This document shows positions 23,901 through 37,087 of a DNA stretch of 64,000 nt, one piece after another. The translations under genes were made by a program, and so were the position numbers. The stretch covers positions 220,980-284,979 of the forward strand of contig JAWDGP010003365.1 of NCBI GenBank assembly GCA_033675545.1. Direction: 5' to 3'. Numbering within the stretch: position 1 is the first letter of the stretch; each line of letters begins with the position of its first letter. The DNA is from Elysia crispata (Eukaryota; Mollusca; Gastropoda; Plakobranchidae). Under the pieces are notes generated by a model. That model had not been told where the DNA came from and did not search any database. It saw only the letters and a list, made by a program, of their open reading frames with translations.

Positions 23901-26900
23901 GTTATATCTCAAGGAATATAGAGGTTAGGGAACAGCAAGTCTGAATGAGTAAATATCTATACCCTGACCATTCCATCTGAGGATGATAATTTATTTTATA
24001 CAGCAAAAGTGGGAGAGTTTTGTCACCCTCCTAATACAGATAGGTGTAACATGGTTTGTTACAGAAAAAAATATGGGGTACTTTTGACACCCCAGAAGAA
24101 AAGAAAATATAAACCATTTTTTGTGTTTATTTAAAATGTGGGGACACAAAATTACCTTCGATGTAAGAATGCAATAGTAAAACACGATGTATGGATAGGG
24201 TTAAAAGTCCTTGTCTTATTTCTCTTTCTATCTCTGTCTCTCCGTCCCTTTTTGAATTAATTTATCATCTTTCTTCAGCCAGGCTCTATTTCTTCCCCTC
24301 TCCATATCCTATTCTCTCTGTCTGTCTGGTCCCCCCTTTACCCTTTCCCTATCTCTCTTATATCTGAAATTACTTTAATTTTTTTTCATTTTATTATGTT
24401 TTTTCTTCTTAATTAGAGACTCCAGTGAAATTTGGGTCTAGTGAGGTAGGAAAAAAATATTCAGACAATAAAGATTACACTTAAGATCATGTATGGATCA
24501 ATGGTTAGATCTCAACACCCAAACAATGTTTGAGCTTGTTACACAAAACATTGGTTTAATACCTTCGTAAAGGTTCTTTTTTTTTTTTTCATTTTGTTAC
24601 TTTTTTTAAAGCTAAAAAATGATTATGGATTCAAGGAATAGATATTGTCAGTGCAACTACAATAGTGTTAGAGAATGTTTCTATTTGCACAAACTAATCT
24701 ATGGTGTAACTGTGCTAAGACTTAATTTCTATTAACTGTGACTTTTGTGCTGTTTGAGGTGACAGATTTATATTTTGGTAAGTTACAATAGCTTGCTATA
24801 GGGGCAGGCTGAAAAAGATTATAAAAATTAGTGTTTCAAATAATTCTCTTCAATATTACTACAACAAAATTCTTTTGAGATTTGTAAACTAAAACCTGCA
24901 AAATATTTTTTCTGTAATATCACTAGCAATTGTCTGTCCACAGGTTGAAATAAGAGAATTATGGAAATGTTTTAAATTTACACTGCATTTAAGATTTGAG
25001 TGAATTATTGTTACAGTATTCTGAGTTGCGGTAGTCTCTGAAAAGAATCTTAGGTGTACATTCATAGAGTTTGGATTCACTTGCATTTTTTAAAATTATT
25101 TATCAAAAAGATCATAGCTGTTTATTATCAGAACTTTGCTTGTGTGTATTTTGCAGTAGGAAAAAAAAACTATAACGAATGAGAGAATCATTTATTGTAT
25201 TAAACTTTAAGATTTTTAATCAGCAGGATTACCTCTCAATCAGGATTGAACTGAACAGTATAAAAAAAATTGTAATGATCAAAGTAGAGGTGTCGATGTA
25301 AAAAAAACAAATATGATTTATGATCGCCTTTTTCAGTTTAAATGTTAAGAACATTAACTGTGCAGTTTTTACTATAGTACTTTTTTAGTAGGCCAATTTG
25401 TACAATAGTAAAAGATTTCATATTATTGTAATTTCCATATTTTATGCAAATACTCATGCGTGTATTATTATTTAGTTGATGTTTCCTGAAAGCAAATGTT
25501 GATTTAAATTACATGCAGCGCAGTTGATTACTGATAATAATAGAAATGTCTTATATAAAGTTTGAATTTCACTCTATACTGTTGCGCTTGTGTGTGGGAA
25601 AACTTACATAGTTACAATGTTGTTTTGATTTTTTTTTCCAATGTGCATCCTTTTTAGAGGATTAGCCTTTTGTTCTAGGGCTGCTATTGCTGGGTAAAGT
25701 AGAGGAACTTACATGCTTATTTCTGGCTTTACACTATACTCACAAAGATAATAAGGCTTCCTCCCATCTCATCTCCAAAAAATAGTCAAATCTAGCATTT
25801 GAATGCAGAATCTACATGATTTCATTTAAGTAGTGCTAAAGCTGAGTTATCTGGCACTCCTTATACATCAATTTCAAATTCCTAAAACTTTAAAAGAAAA
25901 AAAATATTTTTGTAAATTTTTTTTGGGGGGGTGGGGTGGGGTGGAGGGGATCAAATATTTAAACATCAAGAAAATAGGGTATATCTACATAAAGCCTTTT
26001 AGTGCTGTTGCAATTTTTTAAAAACTTGAAGTGACATATATCTGGACACTTATTCAAGAGTTTGTAAAAAATAAAAAAGAAGAATCTATTTATTCAATTT
26101 AAATGTTTATGAAGCTCATTCTAACTTTAACATTAGGGCACAAATAACTCAATATAGCATTTGACTGTCTGACGGAAGGTTGTGGAGTTTATCTTTCTTT
26201 GGATTCTTTAATGGTATAGTTGGATCTCACCTAACCAGCCTTGTTCCTGACTTGATAAAAAGCTGTCATTCTGTAGAAGATGTTCAATAAACCTGGGAAA
26301 AATAAATCTTATCAAAGCAATTTTTTCTTATGAAAAAATCGTATAATTTAGCTTTTGGTGTCATGAAAATCCAAAGAGCAAATCGCAACTAAAGCTACCG
26401 GTAGATTGAAACTTAAAGTCGTTTCTACGATTTTTAAAAAAAATTTTTGGTCTTTGCATTTACATGGTGGCTGCTTCAATTTCCAGTTCACTATAACTTG
26501 ATATACATGTATATTGATCATGAATGGACAGGGCTTTGTTCTTGTTGCTTGAAGATTAGTTTGAAAAGTGATCAGCCGAGGATAGAAAGAAAAAGCACAT
26601 TTTCCATATAAAATATCTTCAAACAGGTATGAATGGTGGATTGAAAAAAAAAATCTTTAATCATTTGCAAATATTGTATAGCGCTTCAAAAAAGTACAAC
26701 TTTGGTACAATATAGACATCTCATTTTTTATTATATTTATATATAAACCCAAAGCTGCATTTTAACATAATTTTAAACTTTCCGCAGTGCTACATCTCTT
26801 ACGTTGAGATGAATCTAAAACAGCGTTGTCACAAGTTTAAACTTTCCACAGTGATATGTTGAATTTAATTAAAATGGAAAAAGAACCTATGAAGCTGTAC

Positions 26901-27200
26901 ATGATTACAGTAAAAGTTGTTAGCAAGAAATGCTAATGCATTTCAATTCTAAATGAGAGTTGTAGAATCTGATCTTAGTTTTTAGAAAAGAGCCTTCATT
27001 TTTTCTATTCGAACAATATACTTTTTTTCCACCTAACAAAAGATGTACATGTTCTAGGTTGATAATCAAAGAGTAGGCCTAAGGGGTTTCAGGCAATAGA
27101 TTTTACATTGTTCATGTTGGGACTCAAACCTGAACATCATGGTACAACGAGGTTTGACAGCCATCAATATGAAGTAATGGTAGAACAATGCAATATACAT
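23901..27200. other. AT-rich intergenic stretch, no gene seen
   Basis: Reading both strands gives only short frames without recognisable motifs. A pyrimidine-rich piece of mixed CT words lies near 24210-24360 and a G-rich run near 25925-25945. I see no repeat shared with the rest of the window. Confidence 0.5.
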
Positions 27201-27249
27201 GTAGTTTACATTACCACATTCTAATATTTTCTATTAAGATCTTCCAAAC

Positions 27250-28180
27250 ATTCATGATTTGGGCTGAAGTATGGAGAGGCTCTGTAGTAGAAGAGTTATG
27301 CTCTATAGAACTACCTGTACCTGGATGAAAACCGGAGCCGGTGTGGTCAGGCAAAGTTGTGGCAACTGAGAGATGGAGAGGCTCTGTAGTAGAAGAGTTA
27401 TGCTCTACAGAACTACCTGTACCTGGATAAAAACTGGAGCCGGTGTGGTCAGGCAAAGTTGTGACAACTGAGAGATGGAGATGCTCTGTAGTAGAAGAGT
27501 TATGCTCTATAGAACTACCTGTACCTGGATAAAAACTGGAGCCGGTGTGGTCAGGCAAAGTTGTGGCAACTGAGAGATGGAGAGGCTCTGTAGTAGAAGA
27601 GTTATGCTCTACAGAACTACCTGTACCTGGATAAAAACTGGAGCCGGTGTGGTCAGGCAAAGTTGTGGCAACTGAGAGATGGAGAGGCTCTGTAGTAGAA
27701 GAGTTATGCTCTACAGAACTACCTGTACCTGGATAAAAACCGGAGCCGGTGTGGTCAGGCAAAGTTGTGGCAACTGAGAGATGGAGAGGCTCTGTAGTAG
27801 AAGAGTTATGCTCTACAGAACTACCTGTACCTGGATAAAAACTGGAGTCGGTTTGGTCAGGCAAAGTTGTGGCAACTGAGAGATGGAGAGGCTCTGTAGT
27901 AGAAGAGTTATGCTCTACAGAACTACCTGTACCTGGATGAAAACTGGAGTCGGTTTGGTCAGGCAAAGTTGTGGCAACTGAGAGATGGAGAGGCTCTGTA
28001 GTAGAAGAGTTATGCTCTACAGAACTACCTGTACCTGGATAAAAACTGGAGTCGGTTTGGTCAGGCAAAGTTGTGGCAACTGAGAGATGGAGAGGCTCTG
28101 TAGTAGAAGAGTTATGCTCTATAGAACTACCTGTACCTGGATAAAAACCGGAGCCGGTGTGGTCAGGCAAATGGCTTAAG
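27250..28180 (-). repeat. 102-bp minisatellite, nine copies, open as Ser/Thr-rich 34-residue repeat
   Basis: The unit is 102 bp, exactly 34 codons, and is repeated about nine times with only a few differences per copy. On the minus strand every copy reads a variant of YPGTGSSVEHNSSTTEPL followed by HLSVATTLPD. The open frame runs from about 28227 to 27211 with no ATG near its start, so if coding it would be an internal exon with mucin-like, possibly O-glycosylated repeats. Because the unit is a multiple of three, one open copy makes all open, so the long frame alone proves nothing. Differences between copies concentrate at a few codons (H/Q, G/D, S/G, Y/H, V/I), as recent unequal exchange would give. 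Confidence 0.85.
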
Positions 28181-28254
28181 ATCTTCAACTTTTTCGAAAT
28201 GATAGCCCTAACGTCAATGTTATTGAATTAGCTAACGAGCATATTTTTAATCTA

Positions 28255-29115
28255 AAAACAGAAAAAGACGAGGCAACAAATGTTTGTATCTTTTGTTAAT
28301 CCAAAACACTGTCTAACACAGCTCTTCAATCCATAGGCTACCTTTCAGGTGGCCGCCGTTGTTGATTTTGTCTGATAAATCAATCCAGGAAAAACAATTT
28401 TGTCTGAATGGTGGACACTTAAATAAATCGACACTCTATAGCCATACGACGAAATATATCCTAGAATGTATCTGTGAATGAGTGAAAATGTTTTTTTGTT
28501 CCTTTATGCAAAAATTTCCCCTTAAAAATGATTGATAATCTTGAACGGGAGAGAGAATTCCTCCATTTTCCCTTATTGATAAGAGGTTTAATCGTAGATT
28601 AAGAAAAAAACATTTGTTCAGTTATATTTACTGTAACTTTAGAAAAATGTTTTATTTCACTTTTAAATGAATCTGTAAAGTGTGTTCTATTTGGAGGATT
28701 ACCAAAATCTATGTCAGGTCTTAATGAGATTAAATTAACTATTGAATCAAATACTTTTGTGTAATTTTTTTAGGGAACAGTGTGTATTAGAATTTTTTTT
28801 ATAATTTGCATTTCTCTGAATAAACTCTGCATAACACTCTTTGTATATATCTTTGTTGTTGTTGTTTTTTTTTTTTTATATATTGTTCATGTTTTGAATA
28901 CCTCCTGCATTCAATACAATCAGAGTTTACGTAAATGCTTATGGTATTGATTAAGTGATTTAAATTCATTGTACAGAGCTCACCATCCGTCATTTTTATA
29001 ATAGTAATTGATATTACTTGTAACCACTCTACACAATAAATATACTTGTGGATTAGATCTACCACAACCTGGGAAAAAAATGTCTTTCTCTTTACTTGCA
29101 TGTTAAACCACAATA
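28255..29115. mobile_element. Diverged copy of the hammerhead/zinc-ribbon unit
   Basis: Bases 28370-28640 are a diverged inverted copy of 57910-58215, the block with the hammerhead ribozyme. Here the flanks of the ribozyme are kept (about 28430-28495) but the catalytic core is not. Bases 28640-29015 match 49950-50180 in direct orientation and 57110-57310 inverted; on the minus strand they hold a degraded zinc-ribbon frame ending in SDCIECRRYSKHEQYI (frame 29113-28799). A short piece near 28262-28297 is an inverted copy of 49525-49560. The order, ribozyme block, zinc-ribbon block, 60-bp repeats, satellite-like array, matches the arms at 46-60 kb. Confidence 0.65.
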
Positions 29116-29329
29116 AAATTGAAAGCTAGCATCTATCTGTTGCTTTCACATATAGAACTTTGTTATCAAGTTGTACTTACTTCTAACTTCATTGTCAGAT
29201 TTCTACTTAAAATATTTTAAACTTATATCTTTGTTTTCAAAGGACAAATCACAAATATCATTTTCGTCCCTTTTCACCAAGTTTCCCTTTTTCCAACTGA
29301 CTTCAATTTTTTTCTTTATCTATAACCCG

Positions 29330-29845
29330 ACGGAATAACACAATTTCATTACTGTAAATTCAAATCCTAGCTTTTTATGACCATAAACCAGTGTAGTAAT
29401 ACAAAATCATCACTGTAGAATCGAATTCTAGCGTTTCTATCTCTCTAAACCAGCTTAATAATACAATTTCATCACTGTAGAATCAAATTATAGTTTTTCT
29501 ATCTCCATAAACCTGCATAATAATAAAATATCATTACTGTAGAATCGAATTCTAGTGTTTCTATCAGTATAAACCAGCATAATAATACAAAATCATTTCT
29601 TTAGAATCGATTTCTAGATTTTTTCCTGTATAAACCAGCATAATAAATCAATATTATCACTGTATAACCGAATTCAAGTGTTTCTATCGCCATGAATTAA
29701 CATAACATCGAATACATGTGTTTCTTTTACAATAAATTAGCATAGTAAAACAAAATCATCTCTGTAGAAACGAATTTTTTTATCTTTATCTTCATATGCC
29801 AGCATAATTATACAATATCATCACTGTAGAATCGAATTGTCGTGT
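29330..29845. repeat. Degenerate tandem repeats of about 60 bp, about 8 copies
   Basis: Units share 'ATCACTGTAGAATCGAATT', 'GTTTCTATC' and 'ATAAACCAGCATAATAATAC'. The same words appear next to the large satellite at 50340-50520 and, inverted, at 56860-57010, so this is part of the same repeated unit. The copies are well diverged and hold no open frame. Confidence 0.7.
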
Positions 29846-29882
29846 AATTTTTTAGATTAGTGGAGGGAAGGAAACCCTATTT

Positions 29883-30011
<129 letters not shown>

Positions 30012-30439
30012 GCTAATGTACCGTCCATCTGTTCACCACCTCACCCTCTCTTTTCTACTTGTTAGTAAAATTTAATGCTCTCAGCATTAGCTATGAGTCT
30101 CTTATATATATATAAAATATGCCGTGCTCTGTTTGTCTTTTTTTTTTTTTTTTAAGTGTAGTTGTTATAGCCTCAGCCGTCAATATGTCAGGTAATACAG
30201 CACTGATTGCCGTTTTTCACCCAATTTCTTTAATTTCTTACTTAAGTTTAAAATTGGTTTTAATGTTACATTTATTGCCCTTTCTCCTTCTATTTTGAGT
30301 CATTTATGCGTGGAGTTCATTGGTTTACCTTAATTTCGGGTCATTTTTTTTTTTGGTTATTCTCCATTAAATTTGTTTATTTAGCTCTCTGTTCCTTAGA
30401 CCTCAGATTCTATGTTCTTTTTTAATAGAAACGGCCAGT

Positions 30440-31406
30440 GCATCCTGCTTGATCTTATCATCCTTGAATCTACGGCCCTATCCCGAAAATTCCCCGGCGA
30501 ATACATTGAAATTTGGCTATTTATAGAGATACAAACACTATAAATCGATTCCACAGTGACGATATTGATTATAGGCTATTTATAGAGTTCGAAACACTAG
30601 AATTCGATTCCCCGGCGGCATACTAGAAATTATGCTATTTCTAGAAAAATTAGAAATATTTGGCGGCCATTTCGAAATTATGCTATTTGTAGAGATAGAA
30701 ACACTAGAACTCGATTCCACGCGACCATAATTATTTGAAATTAAGCTATTTATAGAGTTCGAAACACAAAGTTCGATTCCACGATGGCCATGTGCTATTT
30801 TCAGAGATAGAAACTTAGAATTCGGCCATATTGAAACTATGCTGTTTATAGAGATACAAACACTAGAATACGATTTCGCAGTAACGATATTGATTATAGG
30901 CTATTTATAGAGATAGAAATACTAGAATTCGATTCCTCGGCGGCCATTTTGAAATTATGCTATTTATAGAGATCGAAAAATTATAATTCATTTCTCGGGC
31001 GGCAATTTTGAAATAATGCTATTGATAGAAATCGAAAAATTAGAATTCGATTCTCCGGCGGCCAAATGAAAATTATACTATTTATAGAGATCGAAATACA
31101 AGAAATTAAGCTATTTATAGAGTTGAAAACAGGAGAGTTCGATTCCACAGTGGCAATTTCCTATTTGTAAAGATAGTTAAAAAAAAAAGAATTCAATTCC
31201 CCGTGAGCCATATTGAAATTATGCTATTTATGGAGATGGAAAAATTAGAACTCAATTACCCGGCGGCCAAATGAAAATTATGCTATTTATAGAGATCGAA
31301 ATACAAGAATTCGATTTCCCGGTGACCATATTGAAATAATGCTAGTTATAGAGATAGAAAATAAAAATTCCCCGGCGGCCATATTGAAAATATGCTAGGT
31401 AGAGAG
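30440..31406. repeat. Diverged tandem array related to the 55-bp satellite
   Basis: Around 15 units of roughly 60 bp share 'CGGCGGCCAT', 'GAAATTATGCTATTTATAGAGAT' -like words (in pieces) and 'TAGAATTCGATTCC'. The words GGCGGCCATATTG, TTATGCTA and TATAGAGAT are shared with the large array at 50.6-56.8 kb. Units are much more diverged from each other than in that array. The LTR element at 31407 sits at the array's right edge, after 'GAAAATATGCTAGG'. Confidence 0.75.
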
Positions 31407-32041
31407 TGTAACAGATTTGTGATGATGATGGGTAATCTATTAGGCTCTGTTTGTCTAGGGGTATTAAAAATATACACAGCCAATCACACGACTCGTCCGT
31501 AGAAAATAAGTCCGAAGTCCGCAAGTAACAATTGCAAACTGTTTAATCCAACACAAGAGCTAGACTGTACAATATCTGTAGGTTGACTCATTAATCAACC
31601 ACTGTAGACTCAATGTCGACTCACTATAAACTCTATGATGTTGACTCACTGTAGACTCAATGTTGTTGACTGCCCAAATATAATTTGGATTCTTATTTAT
31701 ACAAAATCTCGTCGAATTGTCCAGAAAAGGAATTACATAAATCATAAGAGAACATTCTCGGCACACGTCATTAGAAATTAGCAACCAATCAAAACAAAGG
31801 TAAACAAGGGGTGACGAGATCATTACTATGCTAGAACTAAGTCGGAGATTCGAGAAGAATCTTGACCATACAAGTGCGGGCTGTGTTCAATAAACAAAAC
31901 TAAATTCTTAGGCTTGAAATACAAACGTTATGCAACCAAACAAGATAGTGTACATAGATCTAGCCGATCCGCTACCCAAAAGTTACGCACCAAAAAAGGG
32001 TGAGGAAATGAATAGATCAACTTATAGTACAATGCGTTACA
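31407..32041 (-). repeat. 3' LTR, 635 bp
   Basis: TG...CA ends with TGTAAC/GTTACA inverted termini. It is preceded on the minus strand by a purine tract (AAGTGGGGGGATG, 32054-32042) that fits the plus-strand primer. Its outer 97 bp recur at 37089-37185. Confidence 0.88.
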
Positions 32042-32360
32042 CATCCCCCCACTTAAGATAATTTTTCCTAAAAATTTATTCTCACATCCAAAGCATTGTA
32101 TACTGCTTTCCACTTGATACAAATATCATCAATAAAATGGATACATCACGAGACTTTTACTTGATGTGGGCATACTGGCTGTCATGCTTTACGTTTAGTA
32201 TAACCCGAACATACTGGCAATACAAACAATAGAAGTGTTACTTCGAAAAAGGTAAAATACAATATTACAATAAGTACAGGCATATCAGAAGTTGCCTACT
32301 TCACAGCAATGCCAACAATGCAATCTAAATATTACAGTTAATAATAAATATTCAAAAATA

Positions 32361-34036
32361 TTATACAGGAACTCTGCTAAGAAAATCAGCTCCCACATTA
32401 TCCTTGCCTTTAATGTGTTCTACTCTAAAAACAAAACCCTGCAGAGCCAATACCCAACGCATGATACGAGGGTTATCAAATTTAGAAACCTTTAGAAATT
32501 CGGGTCGGTGGTCTGTCTGAAGCGTGAACTGCTTACCATAAAGATACAAAGCAAATTTCTTTATACCCCAAACAATTCCGAGACATTCTCTCTCCATCAC
32601 AGAATATCCCTTCTCCCTATCTAGAAGCTTCCTACTTGCATAAGCGACAGGAAAATGTGCCCATCCCTGGTCTGTAACAGGGTGGCGCCTAACCCCATAT
32701 CAGATGCATCTGTTCTCAGAACAAACTCTTTATTAACGTCAGGGAGCACCAGTATGGGTTTGCTAACTACAGTTTTTTTTCAATGCGGCGTACGCTATTT
32801 CCTGGGGCTCTCCCCACACAATTTTGTTAGGCTGACCTTTACGAGTTAGATCTGACAGGGGGGCGGCAATAGCATCAAAGTTAGGTATGAATGGTTGATA
32901 ATAACCAACTAAACCTAAAAAGTATCTAATCTCTTTCTTGGTGGTCGGTCTCGGGGCGTCTATCACTTTCTCAACGTTGCAATCCTGAAGTCCAACTGTC
33001 CCCCGTCCAAGGCGGTGTCCTAGGAAGTCGACTTGTGTTGCTCCCAGTTCGCACTTTGTTGGTCTCGCAACTAAGTTGGCCGCTTTCAACCTCTTGAAGA
33101 GTTCCTCCAGGACTTGCAAGTGTTCCTCCCACGTCTTGGTATGCACCAGCAGATCATCGATGTAGTCAACTACGTTGTCCATTCCCTCCAGAAGTCGTCG
33201 CACTGCTCTTGTCATGGTCATGCCGGAGTTAACCATCCCAAACGGCATCCGCAGGAACTCGTAGTATTGACCCATCGTCATGAAAGCAGTCTTGTGGACA
33301 TCTGAAGGCCTCACACGTATCTGGTGATAACCCTTGGTCAAGTCGAGTTGGAGAAGTACTTGTCTTCGCTCATACCAAGGAAAGACTCGGCTGGCGAAGG
33401 AACTGGTTGAGGATCAGTAACCGTAATCTTGTTGAGACGACGGAAATCAATGCAGATACGATTACTCCCGTCCTTCTTCTTCACAACGACCACAGGCGAC
33501 GCGTATGGTGAGTCGCTCTTCCGTATTATCCCTAGGTCCTCCATCTGCTGTAGCTCTTTCTTGAGTGAAGACTTCAGGGCGAATGGTACAGCATACGGCG
33601 TCTGACGTACAGGTACGTCGGAAGTCAGGTCGATCCGGTGCTCAGCCAGATTAGTGTCGCCTGGACGATCTGAGAATATCTCACTGAACCTCTCGACCAA
33701 CATCTGAAGCTCCCGATTTTGGTCATATGTGAGGGCTTCACCGAACTTGACATCGGCAGCATCTTCTTTCTGTCCCCAAGTGCCAATTTCGGGTAGATCT
33801 TCGGAGCCTTGTTCATCACCGGCCAGATTGTCTTGACCATTATCTGCCTCGTAGTCGTAGTCCTCGACCACGGCTACACACGATGGAACGTTGAGATCAT
33901 CTCGAGTCTGGCTCGAGACATTGAGTACTCTTGAACTAGTTTCATCATTTCTTGAGAAGATTTGCATGCAAAGTCTTCTCTTTTCCATTGATCTTGACCT
34001 TGTAATCGTTAAGACCAACTGAGTTGATGATATCAT
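32361..34036 (-). pseudogene. reverse transcriptase and RNase H region of the LTR element
   Basis: The reverse transcriptase shows DLGIIRKSDSPYASPVVVVK, RICIDFRRLN, MPFGMVNSG and VVDYIDDLLVHT. The RNase H end shows MERECLGIVWGIKKF, LQTDHRP and HIKGKDNVGADFLSR. Both are of Ty3 type and end shortly before the polypurine tract. Confidence 0.88.
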
Positions 34037-35822
34037 AGGGTCCTTTCCACTGTACCAACAACTTGTTTGCGTCGGTCGGAAGGAGAACTAACACCTTGTC
34101 GCCCGGACTGAAACACCTAGCCTTTGTTTTCTTGTCGAAATGTTTCTTCTGCCTCGCTTGTGACGATTCAAGCTGCTCCTTAGCTAGTTTTAATGTGTCG
34201 TTAAGACGCTCTCGTAGATCTAGCACGTACTGATAGCTTGACTTCACTTCCGGTTCATCAATGTCTTGGGTCCATAGTTCCCGTAGTATGTGTATGGATC
34301 CTCTCACAGTCGAACATAAGCTCGAACGGGGCAAAATGAGTTGAATCTTGAGGCACTTCCCTGTACGCAAAGAGTAGAGCGTTGATGTGTCGGTGCCACT
34401 GCTTTGGCTTCTCATTGCACAGCCTCTTCAACATCTTCTTTAACGTGCCGTTGAACTTCTCGACCAGGCCATTACACATCGGGTGATATGGTGTAGTCGT
34501 AGATTGTGTCACATCAAGAAGCCTGCATACTTCCTTCATACAATCTGAGATAAACTGTGTTCCCTGATCGCTAAGAATTTCTTCTGGAACACCGAGGCGA
34601 CTATATATCCACAAGCGCCTCAGCTACAGTCTCAGTGTCGATTCTCTTCAGCGGGATGGCTTCTGGATACCTTGCAGCATAGTCTACAAGCGTCAAAATG
34701 TATCGGTGTCCTGCTTCACTTGCAGGTTCTATCGGTCCTATTAGATCCACAGCGACACTTTTAAAAGGGACATCCACCACTGGTATGTTCTCCATTGGGG
34801 CCTTCTGCACTGTTCCCTTGCTCACCGTCTTCTGACATGTATCGCACGAGCGGCAATATCTGGCCACGTCCTCGTACATGCCAGGCCAGTAAAAGTTATT
34901 CATTATCTTCTCTCTGGTCTTTTTTATTCCTAGGTGACCTCCGGTGATCGTATCATGGGCTACTGACATTACGTACTTTCTCAGGCTTTCTGGGAGAACG
35001 ACTTGTCGTACATTAGCCCCTCCGCGGGTCTCGTCATTATAAACTCTGTATACGATCCCGTCCTTTTTCTCGAAGAATGATGTTCTTCCCGCGCGATTTT
35101 CAGACATAACAGTCTCGCCCATCCTCTTGATGGCTTCATCATCTTGCTGGAGTCGGATCAGCTCTCTCCGATCCACTCCAGTGTGCTTCGATGTATCCGG
35201 TCCCGTAAGTGGCCTGTGCCTGACCTCTTGTATTGCATGGGCCCTTGTCGTTACAGCACCAACCACGGCTGTCACATCAGGGTCATCTGGGTTCACCCGG
35301 GACGTTTCCCACAACAAGATCACATATGACCTCCGATATGCATAGCGCCTCCACTTCGCCAGACAGATAAGGTGTCTTGACTTGAATCCTGGCCTTCTCC
35401 GCCAGCAGTACTGTATTGTCGATCCTGACAATCAAACAGCACTTTCCTGTTAGCTGATCATCATCAACTAACCTGCGACAAACCACGACGCCCTTACAAC
35501 CTGTGTCCCTTAACACGTCCACTGTCTTGTCTCCAACAAGGCCCTTGACGATCGGTAAGTTCAGCTCCCTGGCTGACCCCTTACCACCACAGGCTCCACA
35601 GTCTATCATGACTGGAACTCTCTTCCCACTCGCCAACTGCAGTAACCCGTCTTGGACTTTGGTTCTGACGTCATATCTGGTGTCTGCTTTTCCCGCATCC
35701 TCTCCTGATGCTGATCCTTGGGTTTCCATAACCCGCATGGCTGCCGATCCTGCTCTCTTGGATGACATAACCTGACTGTTATTCATCCTCAGCTTCGGAC
35801 AGTCCTTCCTCATGTGAGTCAA
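33945..35822 (-). pseudogene. protease and integrase region of the LTR element
   Basis: The protease-like part has DTGCKGVVV. The integrase has the H2C2 zinc domain (GHLGIKKTREKIMNNFYWPG, CRSCDTCQ), the catalytic core with VAVDLIGPI, LSDQGTQF and HPMCNGLVEKFNGTL (D, D, E), and a C-terminal domain with LVQWKGPYDI. The position upstream of the reverse transcriptase is the notable point. Confidence 0.85.
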
Positions 35823-35829
35823 CTCTCCA

Positions 35830-36800
35830 CAATGATAACATCCTCTACCATAAGTCGCTTTATTCCTACAATTCTGTGTGGAGTGACCAGGCTTCCTACA
35901 AATGTGACAAACGATCTCTTCCTTTTTGGAAATGGAAGGCTTGTTTTGCTCATGAATAATGCCTTGCCTCGCTCGGTCGCTCAGCTGTCTCTTGGGGCCG
36001 TGAGGAACAGTTCAGCGGACCTCGCCACTTCCTCAAGGTCAGCTAGTCTCCTTTCCCGCAGGTATGTAGACAAATCAGCCGGACTTGAGTCTAGGAATTG
36101 TTCTTTCACAAACAGGTCCCTGAGAGCCTCATATGTCTGTGGTGCTTCCGCCAGTTTCATCCATCGCTCTAAGTATGTCTTGAGGCGGACGATGAACATG
36201 CTGGGGTTCTCTCCCTCTTCTGGTGAACAAGTGCGGAATCGCTGCCTATATCCGTCTTCTGTCAGGTTATATCTCTTTTGTAGGACTTCCTTGACACGGT
36301 CATAATCTGTGGCCTCGGTCTCTGAGAGACGACAAAACGCTTCTAACGCTCTTCCTGTCAGCAGTGCTGATAATGGTGTGCACCAGCTTTCCTTGGGCCA
36401 TCCACTTGTGGTAGCGAATCGCTCAAACCGTAGAGGCCAAGAATCAAGGTCATCCTTTCTGTCCACAAAAGCCGGTAATTTAGGCATCTTGAATTTAGAA
36501 TTCTCTCCTCATGGACCGATCTTGTGCTGCCTGATGTAAGGTTGTGTTCAATTTGCTGACTTGCCTGTGCTTTTATCTTTGCCAACTCTAACTGTGTTCT
36601 CATTTCCTCCATCTTTAGTTTAGCTTCTGTTTCTCTCTGTTCCTTCTCAGCTTGAAGTTTAGCCTCTCGCTCTTCCTTTTCCTTCTCAGCTTGTAATTTG
36701 CGCAATTTATCCATTTGTTCAATAATAAATTTTTTCTTTTCATCTCCTCGTAACTGCAGTTCCTCAGCAATTTCTTTAATTTCTTGAATGGACGACATTA
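35830..36800 (-). pseudogene. gag region of the LTR element
   Basis: A Lys/Glu/Gln-rich coiled-coil start is followed by a capsid-like segment (WPLRFERFATTSGWPKESW to LADLEEVARSAELFL) and a zinc-knuckle part with CYHCGELTHMRKDC. This is a fossil part of the element at 31407-37185. Confidence 0.8.
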
Positions 36801-37069
36801 TGGAGCTTTATCAGCTGAGAGTGCTATATGAAAATAGAGACGCTTCGAATACTCGCGCAAAAACACACGACACGGTTTACGCAGAACACACTGCTGGCCT
36901 TGAGCGACTCTGACTCTAGATCTAACTTTAGATCTGACGAATGAGGCAAGCAAAGCGCTTGTACCAGATATTAGCCGACGAAGGTTGGTAATCTAGATCT
37001 AGTTCTACGCTGGACTAATCTAGATCTCTAGATCTATATATTCTCCGATGCGCCGAACTTGTAGATTCA

Positions 37070-37087
37070 ATCCCGGACGAGCCCCCA
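37070..37087 (-). other. Primer binding site, tRNA-Pro type
   Basis: The minus strand reads TGGGGGCTCGTCCGGGAT one base after the LTR end. These 18 bases complement the 3' end of tRNA-Pro and match the primer site known from murine leukaemia virus. Most Ty3-type elements use other tRNAs. Confidence 0.85.

Noticed and set aside
35814-36305. 163-codon plus-strand ORF
   Set aside because: Antisense shadow of the gag region of the LTR element; several other plus-strand frames at 32.6-36.5 kb are the same.
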